Of a stretch of DNA of 64,000 nt, positions 1-8,102 are shown piece after piece. Position 1 is the first letter of the stretch, and each line of letters begins with the position of its first letter. This DNA comes from Bog-473 sp963828825 (GTDB taxonomy: Bacteria > Actinomycetota > Acidimicrobiia > Acidimicrobiales > RAAP-2). The stretch lies in NCBI GenBank assembly GCA_963828825.1, contig CAWHGF010000009.1, positions 1 through 64,000 of the forward strand, read 5' to 3'. Below the pieces are notes generated by a model. That model had not been told where the DNA came from and made no database searches. It saw nothing but the letters and a program-made list of their open reading frames with translations. Made by a program: the position numbers and the translations under genes.

Positions 1-361
<361 letters not shown>

Positions 362-366
<5 letters not shown>

Positions 367-847
367 GTCGCCCCCGATTCTGCCACGAGTTGCGCCGCCG
401 ACCACGCACGATGATGACCGCGTCGGCGACGGCGCACGACACCCCGAAGGCCATCTCGTTCGGCAGGCCCTGCGCCGACTCGTTCTGGACCATCCGATGG
501 AGCCGCTGAACCGACGCGGGGAACGGGTTGCGCCCGCAGAAGTGCAGCACGGGCTTATCCACGTCGAGTAGGGCCGCACCCGCCATGGCGGCCAGAATGG
601 CTGGGCGAGCACGTCGATTCGCCTCCCCGGCAGCGAGCGCCATGGCGGCGAGGCCCAGTAGGCCGTCCCGCTTCGCATAACGAAGGAAGAGCTGCTGATC
701 GGCGACCTGGCTCATGTCGCACCCCCAGTGCGGAACCATGTCGAGCGCGAGGTGCGACCCCACGCCCACGACGAAGGCGGCCAGCGGACGTCGCTCGAGA
801 AGTCGGCCGATGACAACGCCCGAGAGCACATGATTCGTGACGAACAT
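362..847 (-). CDS. Small membrane protein, DUF457/metal-dependent-hydrolase-like
   Basis: This is a 161-residue protein. The N-terminus has MFVTNHVLSG and G.GSHLALDMVPHWG, an H...D..PHW arrangement like that of small membrane-bound metal-dependent hydrolases (DUF457/YdjM type). Hydrophobic stretches lie around residues 20-35 and 65-95. I chose the ATG at 847 because GAGGAG lies 12 nt upstream. The longer upstream reading runs antisense through the repeat remnant and looks non-coding. The stop codon meets the 5' end of rnpB, so the rnpB promoter must lie inside this gene or the two are co-transcribed. The family assignment is tentative and no substrate is known. Confidence 0.6.
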
Positions 848-917
848 CGGCGTGGTTTGCTCCTCACCTGGACTCGGACCCTCTGGAGCAGGTCGGGGAC
901 CGTCAACCGTACCGGTC

Positions 918-1084
918 ACCCATGGAGGCGAGCCGCTGAACGCCCCGATGGTCGGGATGACGGCCAACGCCGCGGGCACAGCTGCTGGGAGGTGGCCTCC
1001 GACGGCGCCATCTTCTCCTTCGGAGCCCCCTTCCTCGGCTCCATGGGCGGCAAGCACCTCAATGCGCCGGTGCTCGGAATCGGC
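918..1084 (+). pseudogene. Decayed SDGGIFSFG-type repeat fragment
   Basis: Two frames join to give an almost complete repeat. THGGEPLNAPMVGMTANAAG is read from 918. After a frame change near 975-985 the sequence continues as WEVASDGAIFSFG, then FLGSMGGKHLNAPVLGIG, to 1084. It matches the unit GYW.VASDGGIFSFGDA.FYGSMGG..LNAP.VGMA, which I know as a tandem surface-protein repeat in Acidimicrobiia. Only about one and a half units remain, with a shifted frame and one residue missing after FSFG. There is no start codon or signal peptide, so this is a relic. The rest of 848-1283 holds only the xseA promoter. Confidence 0.65.
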
Positions 1085-1270
1085 GTGCCGTGTCGCTGGC
1101 CCCGCCGATGGCGAGGAATGAAGGTGCAGAACTCCAGGTCGTTGACGGTGAGCCACACTCTCGGCGCGATTTTGTCCGGCCTCCGCTCCGATGAGAGGCA
1201 GAAGGCTGGGGTGGCCCTCTCCGAGTGAGTGCCCCCACCTCGGGTGAGCGGTAACCGCACAGCGCATCAG

Positions 1271-1276
1271 TAGGGT
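1271..1276 (+). promoter_or_regulatory. -10 element of xseA
   Basis: TAGGGT lies 7 nt before the ATG at 1284. There is no Shine-Dalgarno sequence, so the transcript probably begins at or next to the start codon. Confidence 0.5.
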
Positions 1277-1283
1277 GTCGTCG

Positions 1284-2765
1284 ATGTCCGGCGCACGTCA
1301 GCTCTTCGACCCCGAGGCTCTGCCCGAGGACGCTGCTGCGGAGAGCGCCACCAGGCCGGTCACCGCCGATCCGGAGGACCGCCGAGGCGTGCACTCCATC
1401 GGAGGCCTCTATGAACAGGTCGAGGGCGCGCTGAACCAGGTCTTTCCCCGAAACCGGCATCTCTGGGTCCGAGGTGAGATCCAACACGTGTCGGACCACC
1501 GCTCCGGCCATCTCTACATGAGCCTGGTCGACCCCGAGGACGACGGCTCCCGGCGCGACCGAGGCCGCGGCGGGGTGCCCACGCTGAACGTGAAATGCTG
1601 GCGCACCTCGTGGGCGCCTCTCCGCCACGGGTTGGCCAAGGAGGGCATCGAGCTCGCCGAGGGGATGGTGGTGGTCCTGCGCGGCTCGCTCGACCTCTAC
1701 CGGGCCAAGGGCGAGATCAGCCTGATCCTCGCCGAGGTGGACGTGACCGCGTTGCTCGGGCGACTCGCGGCGCAGCGGACGCAGCTCCTCCGCACGCTCG
1801 AATCCGAGGGCCTGCTCCGGCGCAATGCCGCGCTGCCGCTGCCCGAGGTGGCGCTGCACGTCGGCCTGGTCGCCAGCCCGGGCACGGAGGGCTGCCGGGA
1901 CTTTCTCGGTCAGCTGACGGGTTCGGGGTTCGGGTTCCACATCTCGCAGGTGCCGGTCAGGGTGCAGGGCCCCGGTGCGCCGGCCTCCATTGCGCGGGCG
2001 CTTACGGTGCTGAGCCGGAGCGACTGTGACGTCATCGCCGTGGTGCGCGGCGGGGGAGCACGGGCGGACCTGGCCGCCTTCGAGGCCGAAGTCGTCGCTC
2101 GGGCGATTGCGGGCTCGGCCAAACCGGTCTTCACCGGGATCGGGCACACCGGCGACGAGACGGTGGCGGACATCCTCGCGGCGCGTGCGTGCATCACGCC
2201 GACCGAGTGCGGGCAGCAGATCGTGGCGGCGGCCCGGCGTTGGTGGGAAGCCCACGTGGCGGAGCCCGCCGGCCTCCTGGCCCAGCGCGTCCCGACCTAT
2301 CTGAACGACGCGCAGTCCCGCGACACCCGTGCGCGGGGTCGTCTGACCGCGGCGGCGCGCCAGCAGCTCCGGGTCCATCGGGAGCGCCTGGCGAGAAAAG
2401 GGTCCTCACTCGGGCTGGCGGCCGCCGACCGGCTCGAGACCTGCGCGGGGCGAGTCCGCGCCCACGCGGCGCGGCTCGGGCCGCTGACCTTCGGCCACCT
2501 CGGACACCAGTGCGAGCGCGTCAACTCGTGGCGGAGGCTGCTGGCCGCTTACGACGTCGACCGGCAGCTCGAGCGGGGTTACAGCCTGACCCTCACGAGC
2601 GACGGACAGCTGGTGCGCGGTGCACGAGATCTCAGCGCACAGCAGGAGATCGTGACGCGTTTCGCCGACGGGACGGTGCACAGTCGGGTAGAGGCGATCC
2701 ACTCAGGGGACCACGGCGTGATCGACAGCGGAAGTCACGGGCCCGAGGCTGGAGGCAACGAATGA
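1284..2765 (+). CDS. xseA: Exodeoxyribonuclease VII large subunit
   Basis: This is the catalytic subunit of exonuclease VII, which degrades single-stranded DNA to oligonucleotides in repair. The 493-residue protein has an N-terminal OB-fold (about residues 40-140, with LWVRGEIQHVSDHRSGHLYM). The catalytic domain follows, with VVRGGGARADLAAFE and the hallmark GIGHTGDETVADILA. A coiled-coil region and the short C-terminal RGYSLTL segment come last. GTG at 1275 is possible, but it overlaps the -10 hexamer, so ATG 1284 is preferred. The stop overlaps the xseB start as ATGA, which implies translational coupling of the two subunits. Confidence 0.95.
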   Translation: MSGARQLFDPEALPEDAAAESATRPVTADPEDRRGVHSIGGLYEQVEGALNQVFPRNRHLWVRGEIQHVSDHRSGHLYMSLVDPEDDGSRRDRGRGGVPTLNVKCWRTSWAPLRHGLAKEGIELAEGMVVVLRGSLDLYRAKGEISLILAEVDVTALLGRLAAQRTQLLRTLESEGLLRRNAALPLPEVALHVGLVASPGTEGCRDFLGQLTGSGFGFHISQVPVRVQGPGAPASIARALTVLSRSDCDVIAVVRGGGARADLAAFEAEVVARAIAGSAKPVFTGIGHTGDETVADILAARACITPTECGQQIVAAARRWWEAHVAEPAGLLAQRVPTYLNDAQSRDTRARGRLTAAARQQLRVHRERLARKGSSLGLAAADRLETCAGRVRAHAARLGPLTFGHLGHQCERVNSWRRLLAAYDVDRQLERGYSLTLTSDGQLVRGARDLSAQQEIVTRFADGTVHSRVEAIHSGDHGVIDSGSHGPEAGGNE

Positions 2766-3031
2766 CCGTGCCGGACGAATCGGTGCCGGTGGAGCAACTC
2801 AGCTTCACGGAGGCCAGTCGAGAGCTCGATTCCATCGTGAACTTCTTCGAAAAGCGCGAGGTGGATGTCGATGTGTTGGTTGGCCGGCTGGAGCGGGCGA
2901 CCGCTCTGATCGACGAGCTCGACCGACGCCTGCGGCGGACCCAGGCCCAGGTCGAGGAGCTGGTGCCCCGGCTCGACGCGCTGGCCGGCGACGTGGACGG
3001 CCCTGACGCAGGAGGTGACGACGATGGCTGA
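2762..3031 (+). CDS. xseB: Exodeoxyribonuclease VII small subunit
   Basis: This 89-residue protein binds the large subunit through its coiled coil. It shows the family pattern LSFTEASRELDSIVNFFEKR followed by DVDVLVGRLERATALIDELDRRL. The C-terminal tail is acidic and glycine-rich. The start codon overlaps the xseA stop (ATGA) and the 3' end overlaps the next gene by 8 nt, so xseA, xseB and the hydrolase gene are in one operon. Confidence 0.92.
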   Translation: MTVPDESVPVEQLSFTEASRELDSIVNFFEKREVDVDVLVGRLERATALIDELDRRLRRTQAQVEELVPRLDALAGDVDGPDAGGDDDG

Positions 3032-3773
3032 GGACGCCGAAGCCGTGACGGCCGGCGGTGCGGACGAGCGGGTGTATTTCCGTCAGCTGCTCTCCGGCCG
3101 CGACTTCGCGCAGGGCGACATGATGGCTCGCCAGATGGTCAACTTCGTCTACCTGATCGGCGACCGCGAGACCGGTGAGGCGATCGCCGTGGACCCCGCC
3201 TACGCGGTGCAGGACCTGCTTGACATCCTCGACGCCGATGGCATGCGCCTGACCGGTGTGTTGGGAACCCACTTTCACCCGGATCACCTTGGCGGGCAGA
3301 TGGGTGGGTGGTCGCTCGAGGGGATCAGCACCCTGCTCGAGAAGGTGCAGGTGCCGATCCACGTCCAGGTGGACGAAGTGCCCTGGGTGGAACGCACGAC
3401 CGGCGTCGGGCAGGCGGATCTCGTCGCCCATCACAGCGGCGACGTCTTGGAGGTCGGCCAGGTGCAGGTCGAGATGATCCACACGCCCGGCCACACCCCG
3501 GGAAGTCAGTGCTTCCTCGTTGACGGGCGGCTGGTGGCGGGTGACACACTCTTCCTCGAGGGCTGCGGGCGGACGGACTTCCCCGGCTCTGATCCTCTGG
3601 CGATGTACGAGTCCATTCACACACGCCTCGCCCGTGTCCCCGACGACGCCATCTTGTTCCCCGGCCACCTCTACTCGCAGGACCCCTCGCAGAGTATGGG
3701 TGACACCAGGCGTTGGAACTACGTCTTCCGGCCACGGTCCGCCCAGGAGTGGATGGCCATGTTCGGGTCGTGA
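3024..3773 (+). CDS. MBL-fold hydrolase, persulfide dioxygenase-like
   Basis: This 249-residue metallo-beta-lactamase-fold enzyme has the metal motif THFHPDH (about residues 82-88). Further ligand regions are HTPGHTPGSQCF near 160, VAGDTLFLEGCGRTDFPGSD, and FPGHLYS near 215. CGRTDF after the bridging-Asp strand is typical of ETHE1-type persulfide dioxygenases rather than glyoxalase II, so oxidation of glutathione or low-molecular-weight persulfides is the best guess. ATG 3024 is chosen because AGGAGG lies 8 nt upstream. The stop overlaps the next start as GTGA, pairing it with a flavoprotein reductase. A general thioesterase role cannot be excluded. Confidence 0.78.
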   Translation: MAEDAEAVTAGGADERVYFRQLLSGRDFAQGDMMARQMVNFVYLIGDRETGEAIAVDPAYAVQDLLDILDADGMRLTGVLGTHFHPDHLGGQMGGWSLEGISTLLEKVQVPIHVQVDEVPWVERTTGVGQADLVAHHSGDVLEVGQVQVEMIHTPGHTPGSQCFLVDGRLVAGDTLFLEGCGRTDFPGSDPLAMYESIHTRLARVPDDAILFPGHLYSQDPSQSMGDTRRWNYVFRPRSAQEWMAMFGS

Positions 3774-5053
3774 GCCCTTCGGGCGTGTTGACCGAGGACA
3801 GCACCGTCGTCGTCGTCGGGGCGTCGCTCGCCGGATGGCGGGCCGTCGAGACGCTGCGCTCGGAGGGCTTCGAGGGCTCCATCTCGCTCGTCGGCCAGGA
3901 GCGGCACCTTCCCTACGACCGACCGCCCCTGTCCAAGCAGGTGCTGGCCGGGACGTGGCCGCCCGAGAAGGCGGTGCTGGCGGACAAGCGGCGCTCGAGC
4001 GAACTCCTGATCCACGAGGTCCTCGGCCGCCGTGCCGTCCGCCTCGATGCCGAGGCGCGGAAGGTCGAGCTCGACGACGGCACCGTGCTGGAGGGCGACG
4101 CCATCGTCCTCACGACCGGCGCACTGCCCCGCCCGCTCCCGGGCACCGAGGGCCTGGGTCAGCGGGACGGATTGTTCACCCTGCGCACCCTCGATGATTC
4201 CCTCGCCCTGCGCGCCGCCGTCACGGCGGTGGACGAGGCCAGGGTCGTTGTCATCGGCGCCGGTTTCATCGGGGCCGAGGTCGCCTCGACCTGTACGGAC
4301 CTCGGATGTCGCGTCAGCGTTCTCGAGGCGCTCGATGTCCCGCTCCGCAACGTCCTGGGTCCCTTGATCGGGTCCCACTTCGCAGCGTTGCAGGCGTCGC
4401 ACGGAGTGGATCTCCGCACTGGTGTCGGCGTGCGGGGTATCCGGCGCGTCGGCACGCAGGATCCGGACGGCTCGGCGGGAAGAGGTGGTACGGGCAGGCT
4501 GGTCGTGGAGCTCGATGGTGGTGAGACGATGGCGGCGGACGCGGTTGTGGTGGGCATCGGCGTCGTCCCCACGACGGACTGGCTCGCAGACTCGGGGCTG
4601 ACCATTGACAACGGTGTGGTCTGTGACGACCGCCTTTTCGCCGCGGACGGCATCGTGGCGGCCGGGGACATCGCGCGGTGGCAGTGGCGACGCGACGGTG
4701 GCGAGGAGTTGATCCGGATCGAGCACTGGCAGGTCGCGGCGGAAGCCGGTGTCGCCGCGGGGCAGAGCCTGATGGCCGGCCGTTCTGATGCGCCCGCCTT
4801 CACACCGGTCCCGTACTTCTGGTCCGATCAGTTCGGCATCCGCCTGCAGGTGTTGGGGAGCCCGCGCGGAAGCGATGAGATCCAATTCGCCCAGGGATCG
4901 CCCCAGGAAGGCAAATTCGTCGCTCTCTTCGGACGGGCGGGCCGACTGCGCGCCGTCACGGCCATCGGCAAGCCGCGACAACTGATGGGGTTCCGGCCGC
5001 TCTTGCAGGAGGGCAGCAGTTGGGACGACGCGCTCGCGCACGCGGTGCTGTAG
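3770..5053 (+). CDS. Ferredoxin reductase-like FAD/NAD(P) oxidoreductase
   Basis: This 427-residue flavoprotein belongs to the BphA4/ThcD type. The FAD dinucleotide motif VVVVGASLAGWRAVETLR is near the N-terminus, followed by LPYDRPPLSKQVLAG, which is characteristic of ferredoxin or putidaredoxin reductases. The NAD(P)-binding motif VVVIGAGFIGAEVAST lies near residue 165 and the second FAD motif VAAGDIARW near 300. A reductase C-terminal domain completes it. GTG 3770 overlaps the preceding stop. It probably passes electrons from NAD(P)H to a ferredoxin or Rieske partner, but no ferredoxin gene is adjacent. Confidence 0.85.
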   Translation: MSPSGVLTEDSTVVVVGASLAGWRAVETLRSEGFEGSISLVGQERHLPYDRPPLSKQVLAGTWPPEKAVLADKRRSSELLIHEVLGRRAVRLDAEARKVELDDGTVLEGDAIVLTTGALPRPLPGTEGLGQRDGLFTLRTLDDSLALRAAVTAVDEARVVVIGAGFIGAEVASTCTDLGCRVSVLEALDVPLRNVLGPLIGSHFAALQASHGVDLRTGVGVRGIRRVGTQDPDGSAGRGGTGRLVVELDGGETMAADAVVVGIGVVPTTDWLADSGLTIDNGVVCDDRLFAADGIVAAGDIARWQWRRDGGEELIRIEHWQVAAEAGVAAGQSLMAGRSDAPAFTPVPYFWSDQFGIRLQVLGSPRGSDEIQFAQGSPQEGKFVALFGRAGRLRAVTAIGKPRQLMGFRPLLQEGSSWDDALAHAVL

Positions 5054-5091
5054 CTCTCAGTCCCGCGTTCCCTGGTGGAGGTCGACCTGGT

Positions 5092-6594
5092 TCAGAAGGA
5101 GATGCCCGAAAGCTCGGGAATGGTGCCTTCGGACTTGAGCCGGGCCGCCAGCCAGCGGTCACGGGAAGCAACTCGGACAGCGTCGTCACTCCGGGGCTCG
5201 ACTGTTCGCCGGGGCGTGAAGGTTCGTGCGAGCTCCGCCGTCGTCGCGTAGGTCCCGACCGCCAGCCCGGCCAGGAGGCCGGCGCCCAGTGTGGTGGCCT
5301 CCTGCACCGGCGCGATCTCGACGGGACGCCCGATGGCGTCGGCCAGGGCGTGTACGAAAACGTCGTTGTCCGTCATGCCGCCATCGATGCGGAGCGCAGC
5401 GATGGGGAAGCCACTGTCGCTCTCGCTGGCCTCGACCAGATCCGCTCCCCGGTGCGCAACACCCTCGAGCACGGCGCGAACGATCTCGGGACGCCCGGAG
5501 CCACGGGTGAGGCCGACGAGCGTCCCCCGCGCACCGAAGTCCCAGACCGGCGTCCCCAAGCCGAGCAGCGCCGGCACGAACCAGACATCGCCTGAGGTCG
5601 CACACTGCGCGGCCACGGTCTCGGACTCCTTCGACGTCGCAATGATCGCGAGGTCATCGCGGAGCCATTCGATGGAGGTGCCAGCCGAGAGCATCACCGC
5701 TTCGGTGCCCCAGGTCGGCTCACCGCCGACACGGAAGGCAACGATCGGAAAGGTGCCGGCGCCACCGCGCCCCATCGCGGGCGGCGGGTCGCCGGGCCCG
5801 ATGCACTGGTCGAGCATGCCGCCGGTGCCGAAGGTGGCCTTGGCGAGACCCGGCAGGGTGCAGCCCTGACCGACGAGGGAGGCCTGCTGGTCTCCGGCGA
5901 TGCCGCAGATGGGCGGCGCCCCCGGAAGAGCCGTGGCGTTCCCGACCGCTCCGGCTGAGTCGACAACCCTCGGCATCATCGGCAACGGGATGTGCAACTT
6001 TTGGAGCAGAGGCTCATCCCACGCGATCGCCCCGTCGACGAGGGCGGTCACCGCGGCGTTGGTGGCGTCGGTCACGTGCAGCGCCGCGCTTCCGGCTGCG
6101 GCGCCCCCCGAGAGCGTCCAGGCCACCCAGCTGTCGACGGTCCCGAAGCAGAGCTCTCCCCGTTCGGCGCGGGACCGTTCCGGATCGACCTCGTCGAGAA
6201 TGGCCATGACCTTGGTGGCCGACGCATTGGGCGCCAGCCGGATCCCCTCGGCTTGGAGTACGAGGCATGTGCCGACGGTGCGAAGATCCTGCCAGCCGAT
6301 GCCCGGCGCGACCGGCCGCCCGCTGGCGCGTTCCCAGACGATGCTCGACGCTCGCTGATTGGCGATCCCGACCCCGGCCACGGGGCCACCGTCTTCGAGT
6401 GCGGCGCCGGCGACCTCCATGACGGCGTCGGCCATGCGGGCGGCGTCGAACTCAACCAGGCCCGGCGCCGGCGAGCCGGGCAGGAGGGGGACGCGGTGTT
6501 CGTGCTCGACCGTGGCGTCGGGCCGCACGATGGCGGCGCGGACGCCCGACGTGCCGACGTCGACGACCAGGATGCTCCCCCCGCCGACGCTCAT
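5092..6594 (-). CDS. glpK: FGGY-family carbohydrate kinase, probable glycerol kinase
   Basis: This 500-residue FGGY kinase phosphorylates glycerol (best guess) to sn-glycerol 3-phosphate. The first ATPase-fold motif is VVDVGTSGVRAAIV. ANQRASSIVWERASG matches the NQRET-type region of glycerol kinases. FGTGGMLDQ and the C-terminal LRIDGGMTDNDVFVHALAD and EATTLGAGLLAGLAVG form the nucleotide site. ATG 6594 overlaps the stop of the upstream FAD enzyme (ATGA), and the operon order glpD, FAD enzyme, glpK supports glycerol as the substrate. The NQR-T signature is modified (ANQRAS), so another polyol remains possible. Confidence 0.85.
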   Translation of the reverse strand: MSVGGGSILVVDVGTSGVRAAIVRPDATVEHEHRVPLLPGSPAPGLVEFDAARMADAVMEVAGAALEDGGPVAGVGIANQRASSIVWERASGRPVAPGIGWQDLRTVGTCLVLQAEGIRLAPNASATKVMAILDEVDPERSRAERGELCFGTVDSWVAWTLSGGAAAGSAALHVTDATNAAVTALVDGAIAWDEPLLQKLHIPLPMMPRVVDSAGAVGNATALPGAPPICGIAGDQQASLVGQGCTLPGLAKATFGTGGMLDQCIGPGDPPPAMGRGGAGTFPIVAFRVGGEPTWGTEAVMLSAGTSIEWLRDDLAIIATSKESETVAAQCATSGDVWFVPALLGLGTPVWDFGARGTLVGLTRGSGRPEIVRAVLEGVAHRGADLVEASESDSGFPIAALRIDGGMTDNDVFVHALADAIGRPVEIAPVQEATTLGAGLLAGLAVGTYATTAELARTFTPRRTVEPRSDDAVRVASRDRWLAARLKSEGTIPELSGISF

Positions 6595-8102
6595 GCCCAG
6601 GGCGCGGGTCCAAAGGGCGAGGCGAGGCCGAACTTGCCCGGGTTGAGGATGCCATTGGGATCGAACGTCGCCTTGAGGCCCCGGAGCACTTCGAATCCCG
6701 AACCGAGCGCTCTGGGCAGGAAGCGGGAGCGGTTCAGTCCGATGCCATGGTGGTGGCTGATTGCGGCGCCGTGCGCCATGGTGGCGTCGGTCACGGTGTC
6801 CCAGGCCTGGCGGTAGTAGTGCTCCCGCCATTCGGCGTCGCCTTCGGGACCACGCCCGCCGAACGTGAAGTAGAGGCACGCCCCGTCGGGGTAGGCGTGG
6901 GACTGGTGGGCGGACGCCGCCAGGGTGCCGTCGATCCCGTTGAGCGCGCCGATCACGTCATCGAAGAGACCGGACAGCGCCGACCACGGACCGGCGATCT
7001 CTGCCGTGTCGACGACGATGCCGCCTCGCCACAGCGGCGCCAACGCGGAGACGTCGTTGCGGTGTCCCAGCCACCGCTCGACCAGAGCGTGGTCGAGCGG
7101 ATGCGCGCCAGCCTCCGCCGAGCACTCGGCGTCGACGACCGTGAGGGTGCCCGCCAGGATGTCGGGGTCGGCCTCGTCGAGAACGATGAGGACATTGGTG
7201 TCGCCCAGTTCGAAGTTGCGTTCCGACTCCGTCTGGTCGTAGAGACGCAGCACGGCCGGCGTCGCGCCGCGGCGCAGGATCTTGCGGCACGCCTCGAGGC
7301 CGCCCGCGAAGGTCGTGAACCCGAAGGCTCGCCGTTCTTGAGCCGAGGGCAGTGGGTGGACGCGGAGGCGGGCTTCGGTGATGACGCCCAGCGTCCCCTC
7401 GCTGCCGACGAAGAGTTGGGTCAGATTCGGCCCGGTGGCGGCACGAGGTCCCTTGCCTTCGGTGTGGACGATGCGACCGTCGGCCAGAACCACCTCGAGG
7501 CCGATGACCATGTCCTCGATCTTTCCGTAACGGGTCGAGTACTGCCCCGCGCCGCGGCAGGCCAACCAGCCGCCGACGGTCGAGAGATCCATGGACTGGG
7601 GCCAGTGGCCGAGGGTGTAGCCCGCTCCGACCCCGCCCAGTGCGGCCTCCAGATCGGGGCCGAAGGTGCCGGCCCGCACGTCCACCGTGAGCGACGTTTC
7701 GTCGATCTCACGGAGACCTTCGATCGCCGTCATGTCGAGGGCAACGCCACCGTGCACGGGAATGGAGCCCCCGCAGACGCCGCTCCGACCGGCTGCCGCC
7801 GTGACGGGCACCTGCGCCCCGTTGCAGGCGGCGAGCACAGTCGACACCTCCTCGGCCGAGGTGGGGCGTACCACCGCCGCGGGGCGTTGCGGGACGGCGC
7901 CTTCGGCCGCCCAGCCAATGGCGAGTGGCCACCAGTCACGCCCCGCCTCGGCCCGGGCATCATCGTCGAGTACGACATCGACTCCGCTCGCGACGAGCAG
8001 GTCCAGGAGCGCCGCCGGCACCTCGGCGGTGGGCGCGCCGAGTCGGTCGGCTACGTCGGCTGCGGCGGCGTCGATTGGCGTGACCGGAGTGGGCTCGGTC
8101 AC
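6591..8102 (-). CDS. FAD-binding oxidoreductase, alkyl-DHAP synthase-like
   Basis: This is a 503-residue protein of the VAO/PCMH flavoprotein fold. The FAD region contains AAGRSGVCGGSIPVHGG and LGHWPQSMDLSTVGGWLACR, which parallels the PDSM.FSTLGGW segment of alkyldihydroxyacetonephosphate synthase. Near the C-terminus ISHHHGIGLNR matches the His-rich active-site loop of that enzyme, and LKATFDPNGILNPGK is the family tail. GTG 8102 overlaps the glpD stop and is preferred over an upstream start at 8141. Placement between glpD and glpK suggests a role in glycerol or ether-lipid metabolism; a 2-hydroxyacid dehydrogenase role is the alternative. Confidence 0.82.
   Translation of the reverse strand: MTEPTPVTPIDAAAADVADRLGAPTAEVPAALLDLLVASGVDVVLDDDARAEAGRDWWPLAIGWAAEGAVPQRPAAVVRPTSAEEVSTVLAACNGAQVPVTAAAGRSGVCGGSIPVHGGVALDMTAIEGLREIDETSLTVDVRAGTFGPDLEAALGGVGAGYTLGHWPQSMDLSTVGGWLACRGAGQYSTRYGKIEDMVIGLEVVLADGRIVHTEGKGPRAATGPNLTQLFVGSEGTLGVITEARLRVHPLPSAQERRAFGFTTFAGGLEACRKILRRGATPAVLRLYDQTESERNFELGDTNVLIVLDEADPDILAGTLTVVDAECSAEAGAHPLDHALVERWLGHRNDVSALAPLWRGGIVVDTAEIAGPWSALSGLFDDVIGALNGIDGTLAASAHQSHAYPDGACLYFTFGGRGPEGDAEWREHYYRQAWDTVTDATMAHGAAISHHHGIGLNRSRFLPRALGSGFEVLRGLKATFDPNGILNPGKFGLASPFGPAPWA

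Noticed and set aside
848..1267. N-terminal extension of the minus-strand membrane protein through 848-1267
   Set aside because: It is antisense to the repeat relic and low-complexity; ATG 847 has a ribosome-binding site and matches the hydrophobic start.
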